Part shown: positions 35,801 through 48,434 of the stretch, piece after piece | Position numbering within the stretch: the first letter of the stretch is position 1 | Layout: each line of letters starts with the position of its first letter | Assembly: GCF_025698545.1 (NCBI RefSeq) | Contig: NC_068566.1 | Span: 2,029,362 to 2,093,361 of the forward strand | DNA from: Gossypium raimondii | Taxonomy: Eukaryota; Streptophyta; Magnoliopsida; Malvales; Malvaceae | Direction of reading: 5' to 3' | Length of the DNA stretch: 64,000 nt | Program-made: the position numbers and the translations under genes | The notes under the pieces: generated by a model | The model's input: the letters and a program-made list of their open reading frames with translations, nothing else | The model's database searches: none | What the model was told of the DNA's origin: nothing

Positions 35801-37855
35801 TAGATGGATGACCAAGGCGTTTATGCCATAGAGAAAAAATAGCACCATAATCATCTTTATTCTGGAATCCAACGGGAGAAGTAGAAAAAGCTTCAACAGA
35901 CTGAGCAGACACAACCGGTAGAGAAAAATGATAGAGCCCATCACGAATGTGGCCTCTCAGTAAAATTTCCCGAGTCACTATGTCCTTAACAACACAATAC
36001 ATCAGGTAAAATTCAAAAAACACATTATTGTCAGTGGCAAACTGAGATACAGACAGGAGATTCTTTCGTATATTCGATACATACAAAATATTAGACAAAC
36101 GAAGTAATTTAGACTGTGTAGGTAAAATTGAATTACTAATGTACGAGATCTGGATGGGAGTCCCGTCACCCATTAAGAGAGAAGATGTACCTGAGTATGG
36201 TGTAGAGTCATGCAAAGCAGAAGCATCACGACATACATGATGTGTAGCCCTTGAATCTGGATACCAAGTTATAGTCCCAACGAGTATAGGAATATAAGAC
36301 TCAGTGCCTTCAAAGTGTGAACCAATTTGATTAGCATTAATTTGAGATTCAATGGAATCAGAAACATCAGAGGGATGCAAATCCGGTATACGAGAGAGTC
36401 CAATACAGGGGTCAAACCCAGTGTACACACGAGCTCGTGGTTTGGTCTGCCAGGGAACGGATGGCCCAAATACATTACCAATACCTGATTCCCTACAAGC
36501 TTGTTCATGGCCCAGAGAAGTAACAAACTCTACACAATTCAAAGTCAACCTATTTTGAGGAGGAGGAACTAGCGGCCCAAAAAAAGAAAAGGCTTCCACA
36601 AACTGTTGATTTGGGCTAGATGGCAATTGCCCATTAAAATAACCAAGCCTTACCGGCCTATGATTAGCAGGCCCATCGAAGTGCCCAGATCCAATCAGCC
36701 TGTAATCCCCATCATTAACGCTCACTAGACGCATGGTATGGCGCATGCCCAATACCAAAGTGAGGCATTGACCCAGCATAAGACCAACATGAAAAATGAC
36801 CATCAGGACCTTGTAAAAATGGGTTAGAAACCCTATTATTTTGAGACATATAAGGCACAGCAGATGACCAAACATTTTCTCCCAACAAATTACCTTGCAG
36901 CTCTATCAAGGCAGACCTCTGATACAAACTAAGGACTGGCGACAGAACCGACGCACCATGACCATGATGATCCACTAGATTTGACTCTCGAACACCCGAC
37001 GACAAGCCATCATACTCTCGGTTATAATGAAAGAAACACATCTAGGCTCAATGACCAAACCGCCTATAAATCTAACATTATAAGCGGGTTTAAAACCTTC
37101 AACCGCGGCTTTTAGACGAGAACAACCACCATGAATAGATTTCACCAGAGGCGGTGACAAAACAGTCTCTAACAGATTAGCATGAAGCGTCACATCTTGT
37201 ACCGCATGCACCTGACGACTCTCATACTCAAGTAATACATCGACAAGTCATTGAAGTGGCAAAGGCTCCAATGAGAACGACGCTAAGGTAAGAACGACAT
37301 CGAATTCTGGAGGTAAGCCCGCAAGCACAATCTCAACCTTCTCTACCTCTAAGATCTGAGATCTGAAAGCCTTTATTAATGTACTTATATTTTGAATTTT
37401 CGCTATATATTGAAAGAGAGACTACCTTTTTTAGTGAATGAAGATCGTGACGAAGACGAGAAAGCTTCGTACCTGTAATGGCAGTAAAGAGACGAGTGGT
37501 GATAGTCCACACATCATACGTCGTTCGAGCCTCTGTAAACGAAGATAATTGTAGAAAGGAACTAAGAAGCCAGTAGTCGGTCTTGTTGAACGAACGTCGA
37601 AGCATTCGGATTCAAAACAAGCGAACCCTCCACAGACGACACAAAGCGTGGTGGAGCAGGTAATGTTCCATCTAAAAAGCCAGTTAACTCATATCCTTCA
37701 ATGATCAATCTAACATGCTGTTGCCATTGAATAAAAATACCTTCATCCAACTTGACAGTCTCGTGACGAGGAAACGTTTGGACAAGCCGAGCACTAGTGA
37801 ACCCCAAATATCCACGTTCAACAGAGGCGGAACCCGCAAAAGTTATGGTGGCCAT
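32846..37855 (-). pseudogene. copia gag-pol, multiply interrupted
   Basis: Gag starts at ATG 37855 (MATITFAGSASVERG). Protease is near 36250 and reads W-Y-P-D-S-R-A-T-H-H-V, so the catalytic D-S-G-A is D-S-R-A. Integrase follows (LWHKRLGHPS and C-x-x-C about 35720-35800), then more integrase at 35327-34707, RT with VYVDDIIITGN (about 34240) and RNase H remnants at 33100-33360. Frameshifts and stops break it throughout. It also lost its reading across the MITE. It is not functional. Confidence 0.85.
33413..33836. mobile_element. hAT-type MITE, 424 bp, perfect 8-bp target duplication
   Basis: Ends TAGACTTGTCCATGGGTCGG and ...CCCATGGACAGTTCTA. Flanked on both sides by ATGGACAG (33405-33412, 33837-33844). 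The ends are rich in GGGCCGGGCCCG and the centre is AT-rich. It is nested inside the copia element. Confidence 0.92.
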
Positions 37856-37903
37856 GAAAACAAACTAGGTACAGGTTTTCAGCACCTTAGGCGACTGATA
37901 CCA

Positions 37904-38176
37904 TGTTAACACCTACGATGAGCTTGAATGTATTGTGTATTGAACGAATAAAACTAAATCAAGTATTAAAAGAATAGAATAAAAAATGTATTTAGTATGA
38001 AAGACTTCTTTTGTATTTAACCTTGTTTTTGTTTTACGCTATAGCAATGGTATTTATAGAGTATATGAATAATTGCTATTACTAACAACTTAACTGCTAG
38101 AATAACAAACTAATAGCTAATAGGCTTAGCTCAATAACAGAATTAGCTAGCACAATTCTAATCCATACTCTTAACA
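37904..38176 (-). repeat. 5' LTR of the 32573-38176 copia element
   Basis: 273 bp, with a minus-strand TATAAATA at 38051-38058. The primer site is on its inner side at about 37891-37903. Confidence 0.9.
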
Positions 38177-38181
38177 CTCCT

Positions 38182-39232
38182 TGAAAATTGAAACTGAATA
38201 GTCTCTATTGGTTTGAGCAGCAGGGAGGCAATATAAAATTTCTCATTTTGGGTCAATGGTAGGGCTTTCCTGGCATGTTACTGTCCACCACAAATTACCC
38301 TTGGGAAATACTTGAGTTATTCGAAAACCTCCTAGTAATTGTGTAAGGACAATGTAGTGTGGAAAATTGGGCACTTAATCACATCAGCAGGACCCGATTA
38401 TTGGAGTTAATAAATGGCTAAGTCGGCAATAAACTTTATTCTCCAATATTCAATGCTAGCGACAACATAATAACAACATAATATCTTGGTCAAAATAAGT
38501 TATAAATCTTTGTATATTTTTAAAATTTGAAATTTAGATCCTATATTTTTTTTCAGAATTTAGTCTCTTAGATTTCAAATTTCAAGTTTAATCATAACAA
38601 TATTAAATTTGTTTGTGTAACATTTTGAAATAAAAATCACTTTATAGCTATATAATTAAAAAAATAACATTGTAATTAGCCTAAATTTAAGAAAAATTAA
38701 AACGTTAGCAATTAGACTTGAATTTTGAGATCTAAAATAAAAGTATAATGATTAAATTTTAAATTTTCAAAAAATAGAGAATTATGTTATATTTTAACCT
38801 AAAAGTTTGTTAACGAGCATGCCTAGTTGATTTTTTTCATAAAAGAATGAGCTTGATGCAGAAAATTATTTATCACTTGGTTAATGTTTCTATCTCGAAG
38901 TATAAGAGAATGTGTAGGCAATTAGAGTTTGTTATTTCTGGAAACAGATTTAAGAAGTTAGTTCGGTATGCTCTTAGCACCAACTTCTTAGTTGATTCTC
39001 AACTCCTCTTGTAGAAATTGAAGCGACCTCCTATGGGGTTATTACGGCCCCCTCTCTTCCTTTCTCATGTTCATTCATTCCTCATGAACGGGTTCTTGTT
39101 GCTGGTTTGTAGACGGCTGATCAAATCTTTACATGAAAGAAGGGAAAAGATCGGGTTTATCAAACTGAAACCTTATCCTATCTTTAAGGGTTTGACTTTA
39201 TCTTATTTGAAAGCTAAGTTAAGGATTTGACT
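38182..39232. other. ancestral 5' flank of GLR B, then intergenic
   Basis: 38182-38460 continues the GLR upstream sequence cut by the copia element (for example TTTCCTGGCATGTTACTGTCCACCA, also found ahead of copies C, E and F). From 38470 it is AT-rich or weakly repetitive, with no gene recognised. An ORF at 39018-39230 has no recognisable similarity, and I treat it as chance. Confidence 0.55.
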
Positions 39233-39422
39233 TTATCTTATTTGAAAGCTAGGTTGAGGAGTTTCTTTCACTTTCAAATACTTGGTTTCGATATTCATAT
39301 AAAAGAGCATTAGCACCTTCAATAATCCTCCTATTTCCATCCCTAGCAAAGGCAGCAATCCTGCTAACTTTTTTGAGGAACACCAAGAAGTTAATTTTAA
39401 TACCGCCTTGGTGGGGGCAGAC

Positions 39423-39853
39423 TGTTGAAAAAGGCAGCAGCAACAATGAACAACAAAGAGCATAAGCTCATGAAAAACAGCAAGCAAAAAATTGATAAGC
39501 TAAAGAAAAAAATAACCGAATGAGAAAGTCCCATGCTGCTTTCATTTCCATTTCAAAATATATAAGAGTTACAAAAGTAAGTCAGTTACCTAAACGTAAC
39601 TACTTCCACCAAATTTGGCAAGTTGCCAACTAAAATAATACAAGTCAAAAGCTGAAAATAAATCAGCTATTACATCCATCATTTTCATATCTTACTAACT
39701 CTAGAAATCAAGTTACATGTCAACTTGATTGCTTTACAAAAAAAATCAAAATAAGCAAAATGAAACAAGCAGCTCCTATTCGATTCTAAAGTCGGTCTCT
39801 CATCTGTTGGTGAGCTTTATGGTTACCTGTTGCATTGCAGTCCATGCTTAACA
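39423..39853 (-). repeat. 3' LTR of the 39423-44305 copia element
   Basis: 431 bp, paired with 43875-44305. Confidence 0.9.
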
Positions 39854-42800
39854 CTCCTCCTTGGACTGTAGGCAACAAACACCGATTGAATCCCTTAGAA
39901 ATTCAAACCTGGTTGTGCCAAGAGGCTTTGTCAAAATGTCAGCTAATTGATCTTGTGAGCTGCAATGTATAAGACACACTTCTTTGGATTGAACAACTTC
40001 TCGAACAAAGTAGAACTTGAGCTTAAAATGTTTAGTTTTGCCATGAAAAATAGGATTTTTGGAGATGGCAACTGCTGACTGGTTATCCACCATAATTTTA
40101 GTAGGCTCAAGCTGTTCTTCATTCAAATCACATAGTAACTTCCTAAGGTAAATGGCTTGATTCACTGCTGCAGCTGCCGCTATGTATTCGGTTTCAGCAG
40201 TAGACTGAGCAACAGTTTGTTGCTTCTTTGAACTCCAACTGAAAACTCCCAAACCAAGTGTAAAGAAGTAGCCTGAAGTACTTCTCATATCATCAACTGA
40301 TCCACCCCAATCACTATCTGAGTAGCCAGTTAATTTCAGCTCACTTCCTTTCTTGAACATTACACCAAACTTCAAAGTACCTTTGACATACCTGAGTATT
40401 CTCTTTGCTGCTTTCAAATGAGTTATATTGCAGCTGTGTATGAATCTAGACAGTAGACTAACTGAATGCATAAGGTCAGGTCTGGTTGCTGTCAGGTAAA
40501 GTAAACAACCAATCAGGCTTTTATACTCCTTTTCATCTACCTTTTCTTCATTTCCAAAGCTGCTTAGTTTCTCTCCCACAGCTAATGGTGTGCTCACTGG
40601 TTTGCTATTTTCTATATGAAACTTAGTGAGAATTTTAAAGGCAAATGCATGCTGGCTGATAAAAATACCTTGATCAGACTGGTCTACTTCCATACCAAGG
40701 AAGTAAGTCATGATTCCCAAGTCTGTCATGTCAAACATGTCTTGCATATTCTTCTTGAACTCCTGAATCAAATCGACCCTGCTTTCAGTCACTAATAGAT
40801 CATCCACATATATTAAGACAATCAACAAAATCTCATCTTTGGACTTCTTTATAAACAAAGTTGGCTCACTCAAACTTTTCTCGAAATTGAGCCTAGACAG
40901 GTAAGCATCTATCCTGTCATACCAGGCTCGAGGAGCCTGTTTTAGTCCATAGAGTGCCTTCTTCAGCTTGTAAACCTTGCCATCATTTCCTTGGACTTTA
41001 AATCCATCAGGCTATTCAACATAAATTTCTTCTTTAAGAAAACCATTCAGGAAAGCTGGCTTGAGATCAAGTTGATGGACCCTCCATTGCTTCTGTGCTG
41101 CGAAGGCAAACAGAAGCTTTATGGTATCCAGCCTTGCCACTGGAGCAAATGTCTCCTCAAAATCAATGTCAAACTATTGATTGTACCCTTTCACCACAAG
41201 CCTTGCCTTGTGTTTGTTCAAAGAGCCATCAGCATTGAATTTAGCCCTGAAAACCCATTTGACACCTATGACCTTCTTCTGCTCAGGTCTGTCTACCAGA
41301 TCCCACGTGTCATTTTTGTGGATCATGTCAATTTCAACCTTCATAGCCTTCTTCCAGCTCTTACTTCTTGCAGCTTCTTCATAGCTTGAAGGCTCAACAA
41401 TGGCCATATTGTATCTTTGGTAGATATCAGCAATAGACCTGGTCCCTCTCACAGGAGCATCATCTACATTAGTATTACTGACTTCATTTTTTGCCAATTC
41501 CAGATTGCTGTCAATCTGCTCTTCTTCAAACTGACTTGTGTCAGAGCCATCTAGGCTCCAAAACCTTCCTTCATCGAATTTGACATCCCTGCTTACCAAA
41601 ATCTTCTTGGTTGAGGGATCAAATACTCAGAGCCCTTCTTGCGCCTCATGAGCCAACAAATATACCAGGAACTGACCTCTTCTCGAGCTTGGTTCTTCTT
41701 TCTGCAGGGACAAGTACAAAACACATGCAACTTTAAATGGGAAACAGTTGGTTTAAGATCATACCATGCTTCAAAAGGAGTTTTATCATTCACAACATGT
41801 GTTGGCAGCCTATTGAGCAGGTACACTGAGGTGTTGACACCTTCAGCCCAAAAAATGCTTAGAAGCTTGCTTTGAAACAACAAACACCTGGTCATGTTCA
41901 TCACTGTTCTATTCTTCCTTTCACATACTCCATTTTGCTGAGGAGTATACACGGTAGTCAATTGATGATGAATCCCAGCCTGTTCACATAGCTTCTGAAA
42001 TCTTTCAGACAAGTATTCAGAACCATTATCTATCCTCAAGGCCTTTATCCTGCAGCCTGTTTGATTTTCTGCCAATGCCTTGAACTTTCCAAAAACTTCA
42101 AACACTTCTGACTTCTGTTTCATGAAATAAACCCAGCAAAATCTGGTCAGATCATCAATAAACAGTATAAAATACTTACTGCCATTCAGTGAAGGGGTCT
42201 TCATTGGTCCACTGACATCAGAGTGCACCAACTCAAGTCTTTCTCGAGCCCTCCATGGTTGGTTTACTGGAAAAGACAACCTAGTCTGCTTACCAAGCTG
42301 GCACACTTCACAAACAAACTCATTTGCATCAACCTTAATCATGTCCTCTGTCAAACTCATCTTGTGCAGCAAATTGAGTGACCTGAAATTGACATGGCCA
42401 AATCTTCTATGCCACAGATCAGCATTGTCAACTGAACTTGTATAGGCTCTTCTCTCAAGTTGGCTCACATCCAACATGAAACACCTATCTGGCATGGGTG
42501 CTGAAACAACTTCTCTACCAAGAACATCATTAATAACACAAGAATCATTCTTGAAAACTAGAGAGTAGCCTTTTTTAACCAGCTGACCTACACTAAGTAG
42601 ATTTTGATCTATTTCAGGTACATAGAGCACATCTGAAATAACCTTGTTACCTGAACCAGTGTTGATCACAACATCACCTCTGCCTTTAGCTTCAATCAGA
42701 TTCTCATTGCCTATTCTGACCTTTGAAGTAAAACTCCTGTCAAGGTCCTTGAACAAGCTCTCATCTGATGCCATGTGATGTGAGCAGCCACTATCCACAA

Positions 42801-43824
42801 GCCAACTGCATTTGGATTTGCTTGTGGTTGCAGAACATGAGGCAGTGAAGACATGCTCCTCCTGAGCTTGAAGATCTTCAGCAGTCTCGGCTTGTACTGG
42901 CAGAGTTTGTGACTTTTCTTGATTTCTACAAATCTTTTCATGGTGACCATACTGCTTGTAACTCTTGCATTGGATGTCTGGTCTGTTCCAGCAATACTTC
43001 TCCAAATGGTTAGTCTTCTTGCAGTGAACGCATGGTGGAAACCTCCTTCTACCAGCATCTTTCTTTGATCTTTCCTTCTTTTCAAACCAAGGCTTCTTAG
43101 CTTTCTGACTTGAGCTGGAGCCTTCTCTGACCTTTGCTTGAAAAGTACCTTCAGGACTCTCCTCCTGCCTACTTGCTCTTCTCTGTTCAAGTGCATAGAG
43201 TGAGTTAACCAACTCAGACAAGGAAATGGTTGTGAGATCCCTTGAGCCCTCCAATGAGGAGATTTTTGACTCAAACCTTTCAGGTAATGTGGTAATAACC
43301 TTCTCAACAACCCTACTGTCACTGAAATCTTCTCCAATGAGTCTGATATTGTTGACAGTAGCCATAATCCTATCAGAATATTGCTTGATAGTTTCTGACT
43401 CCTTCATCTTCAAATTTTCAAACTCCCTTCTAAGATTAATTTCTTGTTGCTGCATTGTCTTGTCTAATCCCATGAACTCCTCTTTCAGGCTATCCCATGC
43501 TTGTTTGGGTGAGTCACGAGCCATGATGCGAGTAAAATCACATCGACACTCCATTCGTAGAGGCGTGCCATGGCTTTATGCTTCTTGGCTCGCTCCTCAC
43601 CATGTCACCTCGATCCGAGCAATAGTTGGATTTGCTCTCAATGGTGGTGGCTCGACATCATTTTCAACTGCACTCCACAGATCAAGTGCTTGGAGGTAAG
43701 TTTTCATTTTAACTACCCAAATGTGGTAGTTTTCTCTAGCAAAAATTGGTGGTGGAGGAGGTGCAAAGCTCATGTTGCTGAAACTAGTTTGACAAACACG
43801 ATTTTTGAGTTTATTTTGAAACAA
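39854..43824 (-). pseudogene. copia gag-pol, near-complete with few breaks
   Basis: Gag starts near 43760 (MSFAPPPPPIFARENYHIW) and shifts frame near 43560. A 653-residue open stretch (43554-41593) carries the CCHC knuckle (CVHCKKTNHLEKYCW), protease with W-L-V-D-S-G-C-S-H-H-M, the GAG-pre-integrase zinc finger, and the integrase core with IDDLTRFCWVYF and DNGSEYLSERF. RT follows at 41599-41174 and 40873 onward, with IYVDDLLVTES. RNase H has DSDWGGSVDDMRSTSGY and ETEYIAAA. Breaks lie near 43560, 41600, 41170 and 41015. It retains all catalytic motifs but could not make one polyprotein. Confidence 0.9.
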
Positions 43825-43874
43825 AAAACTTGAACAACAGAGGTCCTCAAAGACAAGAGGCTCTGATTACCATT

Positions 43875-44305
43875 TTTTGAAAAAGGCAACAGCAACAATG
43901 AACAACAAAGAGCATAAGCTCATGAAAAACAACAAGCAAAACAATTGATAGGCTAAAGAAAAAAATAACCGAATGAGAAAGTCCTATGCTGCTTTCATTT
44001 CCATTTCAAAATATATAAGAGTTACAAAAGCAAGTCAGTTACCTAAACGTAACTACTCCCACCAAATTTGGCAAGTTGCCAACTAAAATAATAAGTCAAA
44101 AGCTGAAAATAAATCAGCTATTACATCCATCATTTTCATATCTTACTAACTCTAGAAATCAAGTTACATGTCAACTTGATTGCTTTACAAAAAAAAAATC
44201 AAAATAAGCAAAATGAAACAAGCAGCTCCTATTTGATTCTAAAGTTGGTCTGCTGCTGCTGGTGAGCTTTATGGTTACCTGTTGCATTGCAGTCCATGCT
44301 TAACA
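43875..44305 (-). repeat. 5' LTR of the 39423-44305 copia element
   Basis: 431 bp. It has a minus-strand TATATA-rich stretch about 300 bp from its outer end, and the primer site lies at about 43861-43873. Confidence 0.9.
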
Positions 44306-45170
44306 CAGACCAATGAGAACCAAAAGTGGATGACATCAAACATTCAGCATCAACAGATTCGTTGAACTCAGCAGCTTCTTTCAATGCTTTGTGCCAAATA
44401 CCAAGAGGATTGTCCTTGATACCTTCGAAGATCATTCGATTTCTGGTCGTCCATATATTCCAACAAATATGGGCGAGTAGTTCCACATGTTCTTTTACTC
44501 TTTTAGTCATAAGCTAACTACCTATATCGGTCTACTATTTAAACACCCATCTGAAACTTTCTTTCCTTGGACAATAACTAAAGGAAGAAAGTTTCCAAAC
44601 TGTCATAGAAAATGGGCAGAAAAATAGAACATGTTCCATTGATTCGATCTCTTCACCACATCTCTGGCATAGAGACAATACCACATATCGTCTTTTAGTG
44701 AGATTTTCGAGGAAGGGATTGGAGTTGTGACAAGATCTCTATAGAAATTTTTTAACTCGAGGGAAGATCTTCAAATTCCAAATCCCTTTCTTCCAATCCC
44801 AAATTGAAAAGCTTCATCACTAAATGATGCAACTTGGTGGTCTTCTTTAAGTGACGAGAACATAATATCCAGATCGAACCGAATAGATTCCTTCCATTTA
44901 GATTATCAATCCCAAGGAATCATCAACATGAAGGGGGCTGTGAGAGTCTAATTTCGCCCAGGCCCAAACCAGACAAAAACCAAACACAAAAGTAAATAAA
45001 ATTTCAAAATATTAACAGTCCAGTTACAATACCAGCACAAATCGAAGTCCTAAAATTACAAGCCTAAACCAAAAAAAAATCTAGAGGCCCAGTGGCCCAA
45101 ACTATTTTAGAATGCCAAAAACCCTAGGGTTTCTGGCGCCGCACCCTAGCCCCCTAGCCCAGGCGCCACA

Positions 45171-48100
45171 TGTAACACCCCTATACCATGTTCGACTTAA
45201 GGAACCTGATATAGGAATATTACATTTGGTGCCAAATTAATTCTTGGCTAATTACTAATTTAATTGAACATAAAAACTAATACTTGGAATGTACATAATA
45301 TTTTTCCTAAGTACATGCCATTCTAGTTAAAACTTAAAACATACCCTGATGTTGCTTGAAGATGTGATGAGATGAAAACTTGCAATCTCAAATTCAACTC
45401 TTCAAAAAAAAAATTTGTACCTAATCTGCGCACGGAAATAAACCGTACGCTGAGTATACACCCAGTGGCATTACTATAATTCAAATATTTACGGTAAAAA
45501 CAACATATATATGCACATTAAATCTTACCACTATTTTACCATTAATAAATCATTCATGCATTTAAACTTAAATTTTATTTTAATAACATGTGTTGTAAAA
45601 AACTTCTCTTGATTTTAATTTATATATCTTCTTACTATATCAATATCCATTTCATGCGTTTCTTCAATAACCATATCATAAAATCATTATTTCATATATT
45701 TCATTTCTATATCTCAATTCAACAACTTATTCTATTTCATATCTAAAACCTTACAACATTATTCTTTCAATAACTATTTCAAGTTCATTTCAATTTCCCA
45801 TTCCATTTTAATAATTCTTCCATTATTAATTTCCATTGTCATTTCGTTCTTTTATATTCAATTTACAATTTTAGTCTTTAAATACTTAATTCATACATTA
45901 AATCCATAAATATTTTCAATAACTTGTATTAAATTAAATTCAAGTATTATTTCACTATTTCAAATTATTTTATTTTCACCTCTCATTTTTACATCATTTC
46001 ATATTACTAAAACTATTTCATAAAATTTATCATTATCTGCTTTCTTGAACCATAATTCTCACATTCCATTTTCACATCTCAATTCAATGTCTTATTTCAA
46101 ATCCATTTACTTCAATTCAAATTGCTTTTAATTTCCAATCAATATACCTTCAAACATTCACATAATTCATAATTCAATATCATTTCTTACTTCAATTCTT
46201 TTATTTTCCCCCTATTAACAGGACTCGGACTTTGGCGGATACACGGATCCAACCAAACACACCAGTACGGCACCCAGTGCCTCATCGGATAGTTCGAAGC
46301 AATAGTTGACACCCAGTGTCTCATCGGCCAAGCCGAAGTAAATTGGTACCCAGTACCTCATCAAATCTATCCGAAGAAACAGTATGACACCCAGTGTCTC
46401 ATCGACTCGAGGTCGAATTATCCCTGAACTCTTCCAATCCTATGGCATTCCAACTATATCCGACTCAGCCCGACTAGTTAATAGGGTATTTAATGCACTT
46501 TCCAGTAAAGATTTCCATCTTAGTTCAGTATCAACTATGATTCATTATTTCAATCAGTTTCACAGTATTGCAGTAATTTATTACTTCAGTATTTTCACAG
46601 TTCAATGCAGTACACATAACAATACTCAGTATTCCATAATTCAGTTCAGTATCAGTCTCAAATATCAATTTCCACTTTCTCAATTTCAATTCCAATAAAA
46701 TCGATATCAATAACCAATTTCAATATTCCGGTTCAATTCAATAATTCAATTCAAACCATTTCAATTTCTATTCAATAATCACATTTCAATTCAAATTCAT
46801 TTTCCACTTCGTAATCTACTAATACATATTCCAGATATTCACATGTAATCATACTTGATTTACGTATTCACACTTATTCATAATTTAATTCACTTTTATT
46901 CAATTCAAATATATATATATATATATTTATTTTCCAATCAAATTCAAATCACTAATTACTTTTCAATCAATATACATTTCAAAGATTCACATAATTTTTA
47001 TTTATTTATTTATTTATTTTAATTCAATTCAATTTAATTCAATTACTTAATTCAATTCATTTTAGATTTCTAATTTGTTCTCCTTCAACTTCAAGCCATA
47101 AACATTTTTTAATCAATTTCATTCAATTCAATATTATCATTTCAAATGCTTACCTAATTTTACCTACCATGCATTTTAATTAAAATATAACAATTAATAA
47201 TAAATAGATTTGAATTATAATAATACAAACCCGAATTTCACAGTTACTCCTCGACGACCTTCTCCTTCCCTTTTTGTGCCGATACCTCAAATTGTTTATT
47301 AGCAATTAAACTTGAAGCTTTCAAATCCTAATTCTCCCTTTTCCTTTTTCTTTCCCCTTTTCTTTCTTTTTCGTCTGTTCTCTGTAACTCTCTTTCTCTT
47401 TTGTTTCTTTATAACGTATATATATATAAGTTTATAATAATTATTATTATATATAAAATCTATTTAATAACAAATGCTTATATTACAATTGGTCTGTTTT
47501 ACACTTTTCTCTATTTAACTTGTTTACCTCATAAAAATCTTATAATTCAATTAATTATCTAATAAATATCTTTTATTTCTTTAGTTTATTTTACTTACTT
47601 TATTTTATTTACTTAATAATTAATATATTATATTATGCTTAAATATTAAGTAAACCAATTATTTAATTACACTTGTATAAATTTTGTATCACATATTTGT
47701 CAATTATCTTATTTATTCAATAAAATATATTTAACAACAAATAATAATATTACAAATGTACATATATTTATTGATAAATGTACAATATCATCTCTACCAT
47801 ACATTTGGCACAATATAATATCATGATAATAATATTAATTAATATTATAAATATCTTTTACTTAAATTTTAAGCAAATAAATAATTTTAATACAAGTGTA
47901 TATATATTCACATATTACACATGTACCACTTATCACCCTACACTTGTCTTTATTTGTTTTATTTCATAATATAATATATTAATAAATAAATATCTTTTAC
48001 TTATTATTTAAGAAAATATACAAATAAATTACAAGTGTGTTTTCATATATTTTACACATGTTTATTATCACTACCATACATTTGTCACTATTTTAATTTA

Positions 48101-48434
48101 TTTAATAATAATTTTAATATAAAACCATAATAATATTTATATAATATATAATCAAAGAAAATCTTCCCATTTGCAGCATCATTTGTTGTTAAAGGCTTAA
48201 TTTCCATTTTAATCCTTTTATTTTCTATTAATCTATAATTCAACTTTTTCCCTTTTGCAATTTAATCCTTTTCCTAATTACTTTAAATTGGGCTAAATTT
48301 ACTAAATAGAAAATCTAATTAAACACACTATTAGACTCATAATTACTCCTAATATTTATTTACTAATTCAGTTTACTAAGACGGAAGCCCGATAACACAC
48401 TTTTCTGGTGCCCACGAATTTTTAGGTCGTTACA
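45171..48434 (+). mobile_element. solo LTR, 3264 bp, TGTAACACCCC...GTTACA type
   Basis: Perfect target duplication CCACA (45166-45170, 48435-48439). Starts TGTAACACCCCTATACC and ends AGGTCGTTACA. These termini are typical of large chromovirus (Tekay/Del-type) LTRs common in cotton; that lineage is from memory. It contains degenerate tandem copies of CACCCAGTGTCTCATCGG (46265-46410). Very CA/TT-rich, no gene. Confidence 0.8.
46265..46412 (+). repeat. four degenerate CACCCAGTGTCTCATCGG repeats
   Basis: Copies begin near 46271, 46309, 46339 and 46387, separated by 12-30 bases that include CCGAAG motifs. Confidence 0.75.

Larger units (their letters stand above)
32573..38176 (-). mobile_element. 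complete copia element, 5604 bp, in the 5' flank of GLR B
   Basis: The LTRs are 32573-32845 and 37904-38176, each 273 bp (TGTTAACACC...CTCTTAACA). The target duplication CTCCT is at 32568-32572 and 38177-38181. The primer site (minus ATGGTATCAGTCGCC) follows the 5' LTR directly. The LTRs differ at about 20 of 273 sites by eye (about 7%), older than the gypsy element. A hAT MITE (33413-33836) inserted later between the RT and RNase H regions. Confidence 0.92.
39423..44305 (-). mobile_element. complete copia element, 4883 bp, inside the LINE relic
   Basis: The LTRs are 39423-39853 and 43875-44305 (431 bp each), with target duplication CAGAC at 39418-39422 and 44306-44310. The primer site on the minus strand is TGGTAATCAGAGCC, just inside the 5' LTR. 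A purine tract (CCAAGGAGGAG) abuts the 3' LTR. The LTRs differ at roughly 3-4% by eye. The 5' LTR terminus TGTTGA has decayed to TTTTGA on the plus strand. Confidence 0.93.
39233..44930 (-). mobile_element. LINE relic (zf-RVT and RNase H end), split by a copia element
   Basis: On the minus strand, 44800-44530 gives a zinc-binding block CQRCGEEIESMEHVLFFC followed by CPFSMTVWKL. 44510-44306 gives ICWNIWTTRNRMIFEG. After the copia element, 39422-39270 continues as GGIKINFLVFLKKVSRIA with AFARDGNRRIIEG, resembling the RNase H-like end of plant LINEs. The frame is broken. The host joins exactly across the CAGAC duplication. It ends near 44930 at the next LTR insertion. Confidence 0.7.

Noticed and set aside
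39018-39230. 70-codon plus-strand ORF
   Set aside because: No recognisable motif. Located between repeat relics, and TATCTTATTTGAAAGCTA is tandemly repeated at its end.
43226-43699. 157-codon plus-strand ORF
   Set aside because: Antisense shadow of the copia gag frame at 43554-41593.
46265-46412. CRISPR-like spaced repeats
   Set aside because: Repeats are degenerate, spacers uneven and short, and the context is a plant LTR with no cas genes.
46384-46698. 104-codon plus-strand ORF
   Set aside because: Sits in the CACCCAGTG repeat zone of the solo LTR at 45171-48434. CA/TT-rich low complexity.
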